Part shown: positions 33,473 to 42,928 of the stretch, piece by piece
Position numbering within the stretch: the first letter of the stretch is position 1
Layout of the letters: each line of letters begins with the position of its first letter
Assembly (NCBI GenBank): GCA_016745075.1
Contig: JADGDD010000015.1
Span: 1 to 63,041, forward strand
DNA: 63,041 nt
Direction: 5' to 3'
DNA from: Planctomycetota bacterium
GTDB lineage: Bacteria > Planctomycetota > UBA11346
The notes under the pieces: generated by a model
Told to the model about the DNA's origin: nothing
The model's database searches: none
Seen by the model: only the letters and a program-made list of their open reading frames with translations
Translations under genes and position numbers: made by a program

Positions 33473-34873
33473 TTATGCATCCGGCTTGTCTTCTTCAGGA
33501 GCAGGTTCAGGCGCTGTTTCGTTGTCTTCGTCTTTTGTTTCTGTATCTGATTCTGAAGTGCTGTCGCTTTCTACAGCAGCCTCAACAGAGGATGGATCTT
33601 CGTCACGGGTGTCTGTTTCTGTATCGATAGCTTCGGCATCAACTTCAGTTTCGTTATCCGCTGTAGTACTTTCAGTATTCTCTATTGATGGAGTACTACT
33701 GTCTTCGTCAGAAGTAGCCGTTGGTGTTGGGCTTGTGCTGATAACGTCGGCTTGTTCGCGTAGAGCTTCTTCCTCAAGTTCACGAGCAAGCTTATCAAGT
33801 TCTTCAAGGTCTTCGTCATCCCAGTAATCATCTTCACGAGTGTAGAGATAGGTAAGCAAACCACCGGCAATAAATGTATTGAGGAGGTAACCAGCGAGTA
33901 GTGCCGTAATAACAGTTTGCCATGCGCCGGTAATCCAGCCAGTAGTAGAGGTGATGAAACCATCGTTATCTGCATCTTCGTTTGTATCGCTATTTTGTTC
34001 TTTGGCAGTAGCTCGACTGTCTGCAAATTTTAATAGTTGTGCTCTTATGCTAGGGGTAGCTCCGCTGACGAATGACCATTGCGGCAGATACGGTGCGTTA
34101 ATCGTGGCTTTCTCTTCGATAGCAGTAATGGTTTCAGTCGCAGAACTGTATTTGAGGTGATTCATGGCAGTGCCAGCAACCAAATAGGCAAAGCAAATAA
34201 AGCCAAGAGTGATAGCAGAGTTGGTGGCAAGGACGATAGGTTTGGTGCCAACAGATTCAAAGGTATCGATGACATTATCAAACCAGCCGTATTTACGGGA
34301 GGCAATAATTCCAGGGAAAATAAAGAAGCTGAGGACAACGCCGCAAACGATGAGCGTTGTCAGTAGGCCAGCCAAAAAGACGAAAGGATAGAGAATGCTA
34401 TAAACAAATGGTCCGATAAATGGAATACCACCAGCCAAAGAAATACCCCAGAGAATAGCACAAAAAAGAGCCGCAAGAGAAATGAGAAAAATTGGCACAA
34501 GGACAGCAGGAGCAATACGTTTTTTAAACTGCCCTAATGCTTCTTTTAAGGAGAGGAATTCGTCATCAAGCAGGTCGGCTTTCATAAAGGTAGCGACCAG
34601 TGTTGCGCCAAGTCCAAAAACAGTAGCAATCGCATAGTAGTGGAGCCAATTCAAAATAGTTGCGATGATCTGATTTTTTGTCTGAATTTCGGCAAAACCT
34701 TCGCAGACAATGTAGATGACCGCAAGAGTAATGAAAGAAATCCCCATACACTTCCACTTAAAGCCAAGCAATGGAGCATTAAAGATGTCTTTCCATTGCC
34801 ATGAGCGAGGCTCTGGTGTCCATACTGCGTCTGCTTGTGGTTGAGATGTATCGGTTTGGGTGGTATCGCTCAT
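33473..34873 (-). CDS. multi-pass membrane protein with acidic C-terminal tail
   Basis: Unrecognised inner-membrane protein of 466 residues. A Trp-containing amphipathic start (RSWQWKDIFNAP) is followed by about six membrane helices between residues 40 and 355. A soluble loop around 240-310 lies between the first helices and the last one. The final 110 residues are Glu/Asp/Ser/Thr-rich and probably disordered. I chose the ATG at 34873 (MSDTTQ), preceded by GGAGG; the in-frame ATG at 34885 lies within that site. It is co-directional between the ABC transporter and LptF genes, so a role in envelope lipid transport or its control is possible but unproved. Confidence 0.72.
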   Translation of the reverse strand: MSDTTQTDTSQPQADAVWTPEPRSWQWKDIFNAPLLGFKWKCMGISFITLAVIYIVCEGFAEIQTKNQIIATILNWLHYYAIATVFGLGATLVATFMKADLLDDEFLSLKEALGQFKKRIAPAVLVPIFLISLAALFCAILWGISLAGGIPFIGPFVYSILYPFVFLAGLLTTLIVCGVVLSFFIFPGIIASRKYGWFDNVIDTFESVGTKPIVLATNSAITLGFICFAYLVAGTAMNHLKYSSATETITAIEEKATINAPYLPQWSFVSGATPSIRAQLLKFADSRATAKEQNSDTNEDADNDGFITSTTGWITGAWQTVITALLAGYLLNTFIAGGLLTYLYTREDDYWDDEDLEELDKLARELEEEALREQADVISTSPTPTATSDEDSSTPSIENTESTTADNETEVDAEAIDTETDTRDEDPSSVEAAVESDSTSESDTETKDEDNETAPEPAPEEDKPDA

Positions 34874-34941
34874 GAGAGCCTCCATTTGCCTAAGAATTTG
34901 AAGAGCTGAAGAATAGCTGCTGCTGCTGCGGGTGCAACGGC

Positions 34942-36726
34942 CTAGGTTTTGAGCTGCTGCATTTTTACGAGTTGAGCGTAGATACCATTCTGAGTCAGAA
35001 GTTCTTCATGTGAGCCGTGTTCAATGACGCTATGTTCTTCTTTACCAATGACATAGATGATATCAGCATTTTGAATGGTACTGAGTCTATGAGCCACAAC
35101 CACAGAAGTTCGTCCCTGCATCAATGCGCTCAGTGCTTCTTGTACATGTCGTTCACTTTCAGCATCTAAGGCAGAGGTTGGCTCATCAAGCAACAGAATA
35201 GGAGCGTCACGCAAAAGTGCGCGGGCAATGGCTACCCGTTGTCGCTGACCACCAGAAAGCCGCTCACCACGATCACCAACGTTGGTTTGGTAGCCATCGC
35301 CGCCTTCAAGTGAGAGAATCGTGTCATGTATGTGAGCCCGCTTGGCTGCCGCATAAATATCTTCTTCAGACGCGTTTGGTTTGCCGTAGGCAATATTGTT
35401 GTAAACCGTGTCGTTAAAGAGAAAGCCTTCTTGTTGGACAATGCCAAAGTGATGAATTAAGCTGTCGTGAGTTACATCGCGTATATCAACATCATCAAAA
35501 CAAATACGCCCTTCATTCACATCATAGAGACGAGGCAACAGGTCTAGGAGTGTTGATTTGCCCGCTCCTGATTCTCCGACAAGGGCAACAGTTGCTCCGA
35601 CGGGAATAGTGAGAGATAAATTATTGATAACGAGTTCATCATTTGTGGTGTAGCGAAAACTAATGTTTTCCAAGTTAATGTGTTGTTTGGGAAGAGGGCA
35701 CGGAATAGCATCCGTTTTATCACAGAGCTGTGGTTGCCGATCAATGAGTTCAAAAATACGTTCAGCACAAGGCGCTTGTTCGACTGCTTCTGCCCAAGAT
35801 CGTTGGGCGGTACGTAGGCTTTGCATAATGCGGGTGAGCGCCACAAAAAAAGTGCCAAGAATCCACGGGTTAACGTTCCAGGCAGCAACGGCTTTGGGGC
35901 CAAGGTAGAAAAAACCACCAATAATAAGCAACGTTGCGGCGTAGGTAATGGCATCGCCTTGAGCACGTGTCTTGGCAACGCGCATATTATCTTTGAAGAG
36001 CTTCTCGTTACCTTCTTGATAGCGCTCTACCTCCCGTTTACCAGAGCCCATTGCTTTGATAATGCGAATGCCAGAGGTGATTTGATCAAAGTTCACCAGT
36101 GTTGCAGCCATACTTTTGCGAGCTCGTTCACTGCGTTTGCGGGTACGGCCAAAGATACGTTTCAGAAGAATAAAAATAGGGAATAGCCCCAAAAAGAGGG
36201 CTGCCGCCAATCGCCATTCAAGATAAAAAAGATAGCCAATAATGCCGAGCGCTTCAACGGGGCGTTGAAGAACTTTGCCGTAGAGAAGTTGAAGCAGATT
36301 TTGAGTACGTTCCATATCTGCACTCATACGAGAAATCAGATCACCGCGTGACATGTTGCTATGAAAAGATAATTCAAGTTCGACGATATGGAAAATAGTC
36401 GTTTGTCGTAAGCGCATCATGGCAGCGTTGGCAACCCATTGGCCAGTGAACCAAGCAAAATAAGAAAGTAATGCCGCAGGAATAATGGCAGAAAAAACGA
36501 TAGTGGAAACGTGAGAGGCTTGCTGGATTTGGGCTTCTGCTTCAAGGATTTGTTCTGGTGTGGCATGCTCGTCTATGTTTGCACCAAAAAACATAAACAA
36601 ATCTTCCATGAGATGAAAGATCCCAGCCCAGATAAGCCCAGATGCGAGCGTTAAGAGAATAGCGGCAATAAAGGCCTTGGGATGGTGCCAACCCAGCCCA
36701 AAGAGACGTTTCAGGGTGTGAATCAT
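34942..36726 (-). CDS. MsbA-like ABC exporter (fused permease and ATPase)
   Basis: Half-transporter of 594 residues that would work as a homodimer. The N-terminal 330 residues hold the six-helix type I exporter domain. The nucleotide-binding domain has Walker A GESGAGKST (about 380-388), Q-loop GIVQQEG, signature LSGGQRQR (about 487-494), Walker B ILLLDEPTSALD and the His switch VVAHRLS. Its position as first gene of the operon with LptF and LptG suggests it flips lipid A-core or another lipid across the inner membrane, as MsbA does. Drug or peptide export cannot be excluded from sequence. Confidence 0.85.
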   Translation of the reverse strand: MIHTLKRLFGLGWHHPKAFIAAILLTLASGLIWAGIFHLMEDLFMFFGANIDEHATPEQILEAEAQIQQASHVSTIVFSAIIPAALLSYFAWFTGQWVANAAMMRLRQTTIFHIVELELSFHSNMSRGDLISRMSADMERTQNLLQLLYGKVLQRPVEALGIIGYLFYLEWRLAAALFLGLFPIFILLKRIFGRTRKRSERARKSMAATLVNFDQITSGIRIIKAMGSGKREVERYQEGNEKLFKDNMRVAKTRAQGDAITYAATLLIIGGFFYLGPKAVAAWNVNPWILGTFFVALTRIMQSLRTAQRSWAEAVEQAPCAERIFELIDRQPQLCDKTDAIPCPLPKQHINLENISFRYTTNDELVINNLSLTIPVGATVALVGESGAGKSTLLDLLPRLYDVNEGRICFDDVDIRDVTHDSLIHHFGIVQQEGFLFNDTVYNNIAYGKPNASEEDIYAAAKRAHIHDTILSLEGGDGYQTNVGDRGERLSGGQRQRVAIARALLRDAPILLLDEPTSALDAESERHVQEALSALMQGRTSVVVAHRLSTIQNADIIYVIGKEEHSVIEHGSHEELLTQNGIYAQLVKMQQLKT

Positions 36727-36800
36727 GATACTATCGTAAAGCGACCCGAAGAAAGTCTAGCTGGGTGATCAAGCACTTTAGACAACAAACTGTGGAAATG

Positions 36801-36833
36801 AAAGAACCTCACCCAGTATGGGTGAGGTTCTTT
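36801..36833 (-). terminator. terminator after the PQQ-propeller gene
   Basis: AAAGAACCTCACCC (36801-36814) pairs with GGGTGAGGTTCTTT (36820-36833) around a 5-base loop, with a short T-rich run on the minus-strand side. It separates the PQQ-propeller gene from the ABC exporter operon. Confidence 0.82.
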
Positions 36834-36860
36834 AAAGATACGAGCGAAAAAATTATTGGT

Positions 36861-38264
36861 CTATTTTTTGTTCAATCGATAATGGCGGAAGATACGGTAG
36901 GCGATAATGTGCCCTTTGTGATCAATAGTGACGATCGTTTTTTGGGTGTTTGAGCGGTCAGCATATTCGGTGATTTGCTGAATGTCTTCCCCACGAGCTT
37001 CGGCAAGGTTCATGCGCCATTCAATAAGGCCTGTTTCACGGTCTACAGCAAGTACGATATCACTACGATCGCTCATCAGGTAGAGATGATGATCACTAAC
37101 CGCAACAATGCGGGAGACACCTTGAATAAACCACATTTTACTCATACGTTCTTGCTCAAGTGGTGGTTTGTCGGCAAGCATGTTGAATTCAATTTGGTCA
37201 GGAACGGCGCGGATGGCGTGTAAGCCCCCTTTGACTCCCTGTGTCCAGACGTAAACGATATCTTCACGGTCATTAAATGTGAATGGTTGGCGACGAATCG
37301 GTGTTTCCATAAATTGTAGGCCAAGCTGTTTGCCAGAGAGGCCATCTACAGCGTGGAATACATTGTCATTACCGCCAAAGAATAATGTGCGGCCACGAAT
37401 GAGTGGTGCTGCATAGAGTGAGCCATGTGCGTTGTAGGACCATTCTTCTTCACGGTCTGGTTTGAAGGCATGGAGCACGCCTTTGCTGTCACCAACGTAG
37501 CTGAGGCTACTCAAAATTGGGTCTGCCGTTGGCTGAGAGTGGGAAATACCACCCATGTTCCACTGCCAGAGGTCAATGGGAATATTCTCAGAATTAGTTG
37601 AGGTTACACGAATGCGGCCAGCCCAATCAGAGATGAAAATGCGTAAACTTTCGCCTGTTCCAATGGCATGTGGGCCAGAAGATGGTTCAAAAGGAAGGAG
37701 GTGGCGAAATATTAACTGGCCATATGCCGCATCAAAACAAAATAGCTCACTTTCAGAAACAACGTAGAGTCGATCATCGTATTCGATTTGGAAATTGTTA
37801 TCATCAGTACTGCCATCGTTGAGGCTATCGTTCATAGCATCGTCGGTGTCGCCAATCCGTTCAGTACGGACAACGTTTGCTGGATGTTCAATGAGCGCAG
37901 GAAGAGGCATGGTAACAAACAGTGTGTGTCCAGAAATAAGATCGACGCAGTAGACCTCTCCAGTAACCAACTGACAATACCATTGGTTGGGGACATCATC
38001 ATCAACCCAGCTCGTGTGCACAGGTATCTCAAGATCAAGGTCCCAAGATTCTTCAAAAGAGGTTTGCTCTAAGGTGCGTAATTTACCGAGGCTTTGCAAA
38101 TGTACGGGTAGTTCTTGTTTTGCTATCGGTGCATGGGTGAACGATTCCATATGTCGAGAGTTCGACCCACCGCAACCAGCTGTGCTGACAAGAGCGGTCA
38201 CTGCCGCGGTGACAGTAAGGAGGCGAAGGCTTCCAGATAAGAGTGCTTGTACAGGGTTCTTCAC
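36861..38264 (-). CDS. PQQ-type beta-propeller protein, probable lipoprotein
   Basis: Exported protein of 467 residues. The signal peptide (about 1-30) ends in VSTAGCGG, a plausible though not ideal lipobox with Cys at residue 31. The rest reads as repeated blades of a PQQ-like/BamB-like eight-bladed propeller. Repeated units end in forms such as GVLHAFKPDREEEW, AVDGLSGKQLG and AVDRETGLIEW. BamB-like proteins scaffold outer-membrane assembly, but many PQQ-repeat lipoproteins have other roles and the cofactor is often absent. It lies 55 bases downstream of the secreted protein gene at 38320 on the same strand. Confidence 0.78.
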   Translation of the reverse strand: MKNPVQALLSGSLRLLTVTAAVTALVSTAGCGGSNSRHMESFTHAPIAKQELPVHLQSLGKLRTLEQTSFEESWDLDLEIPVHTSWVDDDVPNQWYCQLVTGEVYCVDLISGHTLFVTMPLPALIEHPANVVRTERIGDTDDAMNDSLNDGSTDDNNFQIEYDDRLYVVSESELFCFDAAYGQLIFRHLLPFEPSSGPHAIGTGESLRIFISDWAGRIRVTSTNSENIPIDLWQWNMGGISHSQPTADPILSSLSYVGDSKGVLHAFKPDREEEWSYNAHGSLYAAPLIRGRTLFFGGNDNVFHAVDGLSGKQLGLQFMETPIRRQPFTFNDREDIVYVWTQGVKGGLHAIRAVPDQIEFNMLADKPPLEQERMSKMWFIQGVSRIVAVSDHHLYLMSDRSDIVLAVDRETGLIEWRMNLAEARGEDIQQITEYADRSNTQKTIVTIDHKGHIIAYRIFRHYRLNKK

Positions 38265-38319
38265 TACGGAATCTCCAAGGTAATTTAGTGCGAAATGTAT
38301 GCGTGTTTATTAGTCAGAA

Positions 38320-39534
38320 TTAATCACTGATATCAGTCAGTCCAAGGTCTTCTGGTGGGAAGACCGGTGAGAGGTTGTCTGAATTCTGTTCACGGAATTC
38401 TTTATGCTGATTTAAAAAGTTTTCTTCTACAGATTTATTGGGTTTATTTTCTTTCGTGGCAATGTTATCAAGGAAGTAACGAGCATAGGCGCTTGCGCGG
38501 CGACGTTCAAGACGTTGGAAGGTATTGTCCCAGTCCCAGCTATGCTCCGTAATAACGAAGGTGTCCATGTCACGGTAGAATTCGTCGCCACGGCGTTCAC
38601 ACTCAATGTTGTAAATACGGCGGTAGACCCGTGCTTTGTAGAAGTTTTCAACCTCTTCACGTTTTTGATCTTTACGGTTAACCAGTACCCGGCGACGCAT
38701 TTTATTGCTGAGGCCACGTACTTTAATAGTAAAGCGGTCTCCATGGGCGGTAAGCCGATGAAAGATAACCACGCCATTCAATTGGCCAGCGGGTATGCCT
38801 TCGTCGTCAATAGTAGCGGGATCAAACGTTGGAAGTTCAATGCCAGCAATTTCACTTGGGAGATGGAGGCGGCGGTGTTGTTCTTCTTCAATGGCTTTAC
38901 GTACACGGTCAAGACCTACTTCAACAGCACGTTTACCTTCGTCATCAAAGTTGAAGGTATTCATTTTGCCATCGTAGATGTTATCTAGCAGGTCAAGCCG
39001 AGTATCATTCTCGTCATAGGCAGCCACGCTGAGGTAAATGGTACGTGTGCGGTCGGTCAATTCATCACGGTTCAGAATCTCTTGCTCACCCACAGAAAGG
39101 CGGCTGCCATCAACTTCGGCTTCGTAGTTATCAGCAATTTGTTGAAGAACTTCTGCATAGCGTGAGCGAAAAGCCAGTTTTTGTTTGGTATCGTCCGAGA
39201 TAGTGTTTCGTAGACGGAAAGTCATATAATGGTAGACACGTTCGCTACCGTCACGGTCAGTAATGATGATGCGCTCAATAGGGTCAGGACGAAAATCGAG
39301 CTCGTAGGTGTCCATGTCACGGCGCTCAACCATATCGTGAAGTTCATCACGCCATTGGAGGTAGTCAGAGTTTGGGTCGCCGTCAGCAGCACTGACTTGG
39401 TTGCTGGTGCCAAGGCAGAGTGCGCCAAGAATACCAAGAGAAAGACCAAGGCGGGATGCTTTGTAAGCTATGTTATTGAAGATATTTACACTGCTTTTTG
39501 TTATGCCATTGGCAGTGTTCTTAGTCGTGTCCAT
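38320..39534 (-). CDS. secreted protein of unknown family
   Basis: 404-residue protein with a signal peptide (helix around SRLGLSLGILGALCLG, cleavage near NQVSAAD). The mature part is highly charged, Arg/Glu/Asp-rich, with a regular pattern of strands such as RIIITDRDGSERVY and HYMTFRLRN, and RRRVLVNRKDQKREEV further on. It ends in a Pro/Asp-rich tail (FPPEDLGLTD). I recognise no domain. The ATG at 39534 is preceded by AAGAGAGA; an in-frame ATG at 39666 would place 44 residues in front of the signal peptide. It is the first gene of a pair with the PQQ-propeller gene, so a periplasmic or outer-membrane partner role is plausible. Confidence 0.7.
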   Translation of the reverse strand: MDTTKNTANGITKSSVNIFNNIAYKASRLGLSLGILGALCLGTSNQVSAADGDPNSDYLQWRDELHDMVERRDMDTYELDFRPDPIERIIITDRDGSERVYHYMTFRLRNTISDDTKQKLAFRSRYAEVLQQIADNYEAEVDGSRLSVGEQEILNRDELTDRTRTIYLSVAAYDENDTRLDLLDNIYDGKMNTFNFDDEGKRAVEVGLDRVRKAIEEEQHRRLHLPSEIAGIELPTFDPATIDDEGIPAGQLNGVVIFHRLTAHGDRFTIKVRGLSNKMRRRVLVNRKDQKREEVENFYKARVYRRIYNIECERRGDEFYRDMDTFVITEHSWDWDNTFQRLERRRASAYARYFLDNIATKENKPNKSVEENFLNQHKEFREQNSDNLSPVFPPEDLGLTDISD

Positions 39535-39908
39535 AGTGCGTTCTCTCTTACTTCTCTTATAGCAGCGCGTATCAATGCGTGGCATCACAGCAGGCTCCTG
39601 AACATTCAGATAGAATTCGGTCCATAATGGAACCGCTCGGCAAGCATAGAATAGCCATACCTCCACGCAAGCTAGCCCAACGGCTCTCGAGCCCCTAGTG
39701 CATCAGACGGTTCTTCTGTTGATACACACTGAGATTCAGCATATCAGCTGGTACGTTTCGTCTGCCTAAATAGCGTCTTGTGAGCAGGTTATGGGAGCTT
39801 ACGGTTGTCATCGTCCCAGCTTCGTGTTTTGGGTCGGTGTCAATTGCGCTGAGCGCATGGACCAGAGGGCGAAGTCTTGCTGTAAGTATGGTCAAAGAAA
39901 GGTTCTTG
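39535..39908. promoter_or_regulatory. divergent intergenic region upstream of the S41 protease
   Basis: 374 bases between two divergent secreted-protein genes. It must hold both promoters, but I find no convincing paired boxes or repeats. An open frame at 39780-39908 continues the protease upstream without a signal-like start and is probably untranslated. AAAGG at 39898-39902 is the ribosome-binding site of the protease. Confidence 0.45.
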
Positions 39909-42818
39909 ATGAAAAATATGTGGGTAGTTCGTTTGTTTGCTTTAGCACTTGTTGTAACAGTGACTTGTCAATCCATTGTCTTTGCAGCAGATGCAAAGGA
40001 TGAAGAACCATTGCCGCCATCATTTCTTGCGCAAAATATCATGAAAATATTGAATGATGGCTACTATGATATCTCTCGAGCTCATCCTGATATCATGTTG
40101 GAACATGCTATCCGTGCTTTAGAAGGTGGACGCGTTGATTTGGATGTGAACCATAAGGATGGAGCGCTTACCCTTCGTATTGGTGAACAGCATACCAGTA
40201 TTGCGGCAGGTGCCTTGGTCAACGCAGCCGATGCTATGAAAGTGCTCTCTCAGATCCAATCCATACTGGCGACTTTAGAGGTAGACGGTTTGGAGCGGAA
40301 GGAACGTAATCGTTTGATTTACGGTATGTATAATGGTGCGCTGCAAACGATAGACCCACATACTGTTTTATTTCCACCAGCCCCAGCAAAAGAATTTGAT
40401 GCGAGTATCAAAGGTAATTTTGAAGGTATCGGTGCTTACTTGCAGAAATTTGAAGGAACGGTGAAGATAGATCGCGTTATGCCCGGATTGCCAGCAGAGA
40501 AAGCCGGTATTAAAGATGGTGATGTTATTGTAGCGGTAGACGGTGAGAAGGTTATTGGCCTGAGTTTAAGCGAAGCCGTTCGTCGAATCAAAGGGCCACG
40601 TGGTTCCTCTGTTATCTTAAGCGTTGAACGAAAACCGAAAACAGTGACTACTGTTGATGAAGAAGAGGATACTGAACAGAAACGCGAAGTAGAGATGGAA
40701 GAGCTTGATATTGTGGTTATTCGCGGAACGATTAAAACGATAACGGTGCGCTCCTATCGGCATAATGATATTGGTTATGTGCGCATGGATGAATTTAACG
40801 GTGAAACCTACGATCAATTACGTAGAGAGATTCTCTACCTACAAAGCCAAAAAGAAGAAGAGCTTAAAGGTTTTATTTTAGATCTGCGGTACAATGGTGG
40901 TGGTCGTTTGGACACTGCAAAAAATATTTGCAATTTATTTTTGGATAGTGGCAAAGAAACGGTTCGTACAGTTTTGTTACATAAAAAACCACGCATATTC
41001 TCAGCTGAACATTCAGTTATGTTAGATGTTCCCATGATGGTCTTAACCTCTCAAGGAAGTGCAAGTGCGTCAGAAATTGTTGCCGGTGCATTACAGCAAA
41101 ACGAACGAGCCGTTGTTGTTGGCCAGAAAACCTTTGGTAAAGGTTCTGTGCAAACATGGCGGGAAGTGGGGGGAGGTTGTTATCTCAAATACACCATTCA
41201 AAAATATCAACTGGCTGGTGGTGTCTCCATTCAAAGTTGTGGTGTTGATCCAGATATAGAATTAGTCAAACATGTTGTGACGGAAAAAGGGAAAGTCGAT
41301 TTATTTCCGCATCAACGTAGACGTGAAGCGGATAATGAATTTGCTCTCCACGCTGAGAATTCCTATCACAACGAAAGCAGCTCCCACCTGAATTGGGTAC
41401 AAGAATATGAAACCGACGAAGAGTGGGAAGAACATCGTATTTCTGCTGAATCATTTATTCCAGAACAGGAAGCTTTTGTTGCCATTAACTTACTTAATGA
41501 AGTATTGGCCCCCATACAAGATGTAGAAAAGATTGTTGAACAGTTTGCCAGCCGTAAACGATTAGCGACTGCGTTAGCACATGTTATTGCCGTTCGTCAA
41601 GAGACAGAGAGTACAGATCTCCATAATGTGCTTGCGGCACGTAAGCGTCCGGTGCAATGGGGCGAACGTAACGCTACAGATGCTGCACAGGTCAGTATTC
41701 TTTATACAGGTTCACAAACGGTACAGGCTGGCGAGCGTGCCGTCTTAACATTTGAAGTACACAATAGCGGGGCAGCCGTTGGTCAATTATGTGCGCTTGT
41801 TTCTGCCGATGACATGAGCCCATTTGAAGGCCGCGAGCTTATTATTGGTTCAGTAGATAACACAGGCCCAACTGAGGCAACCATGGTTTATCATGTGCCA
41901 CCGCGTTCCTATACGGGCCAAGAACAGTTTACTGTAGATGTCTTCCAAATGGGGTCGCCAGAGACTATTCTTGCAAGCTTGCCAGTGAACTTACGGATTC
42001 AAGGTGCCCCGCGTCCACATTTTTCCTATAGCTGGTCCATTATGGAAGCGAGTGGAGACAAACAGATTTCTGTTGATGAATCAGCAGAAGTTCACATTAC
42101 TGTTGTGAATGACGGCACCGCCAAGAGTGAGCCAGTAACCATCTATGTTCATAAAGATGATAATGCCTTTGTGCAGTTGGAAGAAGCACGTTGGCCTCGA
42201 CTAAAAGCTTTGGAGCCACAAGAATCACATACGATCATTATTCCATTTACGATACGCAGTGTTTTGGTCACAGGAGCATCAGCCAAAGTATTTGATGATG
42301 ATGAAATTATTTTGGAATTGGCGGTAGAAGAACAATTTGATGACGAAGTACCTGGACTTTGGAGAGCTGTCTTAAACCATGTCATTCATGTACCGTTAAA
42401 TACACCGCTCCTTGGTACTGCCGATGGTGGACAGGATAAGCAAGCGCAACAGCCACTTGTTACCATCACCGATCAAAGCGTAGAGAACGATGTCCTGTCA
42501 TTGGGAGTGCAGGTTGAAGATGACAATGTTCATTACGTCGCCATTTTTCACGAGCAAGATAAAGTGGCGCTTTTACATACAGATGTTCTTAAAAACGGAT
42601 TTATTGAACATGCATTGCCATTAAATACAGGAGCAAACACCATTCGTGTTGTAGCCTATGATGACGATCGCCTATTGAGTGTTCGCTATCTTCGGGCATG
42701 GGGCAGTGAAAAAGCTCTATCCAAAATGAAGGCCGCGCCAACCACAGAAAAAAAGGTCAAAGAAACAGCCACACACAATCCGCTTATACCCAAAGCAAGT
42801 GATCCAGCTTTGCCATAA
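39909..42818 (+). CDS. C-terminal-processing S41 protease with PDZ domain and long extension
   Basis: Secreted or periplasmic serine protease of the CtpA/Prc family. The start at 39909 follows AAAGG and gives a clean signal peptide (about 1-25). A PDZ domain spans about 170-245 (VMPGLPAEKAGIKDGDVIVA). The S41 core has LDLRYNGGG, then GSASASE with catalytic S386 and GKGSVQ with catalytic K411; the 25-residue spacing matches Prc. Residues from about 590 add repeated immunoglobulin-like units (GERAVLTFEVHNSG, SAEVHITVVNDG), resembling CARDB/APHP domains, then a Lys/Pro-rich end. At 969 residues it is about twice the usual size. The extension may bind surface substrates; that is inference. Confidence 0.88.
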   Translation: MKNMWVVRLFALALVVTVTCQSIVFAADAKDEEPLPPSFLAQNIMKILNDGYYDISRAHPDIMLEHAIRALEGGRVDLDVNHKDGALTLRIGEQHTSIAAGALVNAADAMKVLSQIQSILATLEVDGLERKERNRLIYGMYNGALQTIDPHTVLFPPAPAKEFDASIKGNFEGIGAYLQKFEGTVKIDRVMPGLPAEKAGIKDGDVIVAVDGEKVIGLSLSEAVRRIKGPRGSSVILSVERKPKTVTTVDEEEDTEQKREVEMEELDIVVIRGTIKTITVRSYRHNDIGYVRMDEFNGETYDQLRREILYLQSQKEEELKGFILDLRYNGGGRLDTAKNICNLFLDSGKETVRTVLLHKKPRIFSAEHSVMLDVPMMVLTSQGSASASEIVAGALQQNERAVVVGQKTFGKGSVQTWREVGGGCYLKYTIQKYQLAGGVSIQSCGVDPDIELVKHVVTEKGKVDLFPHQRRREADNEFALHAENSYHNESSSHLNWVQEYETDEEWEEHRISAESFIPEQEAFVAINLLNEVLAPIQDVEKIVEQFASRKRLATALAHVIAVRQETESTDLHNVLAARKRPVQWGERNATDAAQVSILYTGSQTVQAGERAVLTFEVHNSGAAVGQLCALVSADDMSPFEGRELIIGSVDNTGPTEATMVYHVPPRSYTGQEQFTVDVFQMGSPETILASLPVNLRIQGAPRPHFSYSWSIMEASGDKQISVDESAEVHITVVNDGTAKSEPVTIYVHKDDNAFVQLEEARWPRLKALEPQESHTIIIPFTIRSVLVTGASAKVFDDDEIILELAVEEQFDDEVPGLWRAVLNHVIHVPLNTPLLGTADGGQDKQAQQPLVTITDQSVENDVLSLGVQVEDDNVHYVAIFHEQDKVALLHTDVLKNGFIEHALPLNTGANTIRVVAYDDDRLLSVRYLRAWGSEKALSKMKAAPTTEKKVKETATHNPLIPKASDPALP

Positions 42819-42830
42819 GAGGTTATCCAT

Positions 42831-42893
42831 ACACGCAACGTACTCGGCTGATCTCCCTTTGGGGTAGGGGCCGTTATCTGCGTGGTGTTTTTT
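42831..42893 (+). terminator. possible terminator of the S41 protease gene
   Basis: CACGCA near 42832 can pair with TGCGTG near 42879, with further weak pairing inside, followed by GTGTTTTTTC. The loop is long, so the call is weak. Confidence 0.4.
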
Positions 42894-42928
42894 CTGTTAT
42901 TGGAGATGCTTACATATTTTCCTGTCTT

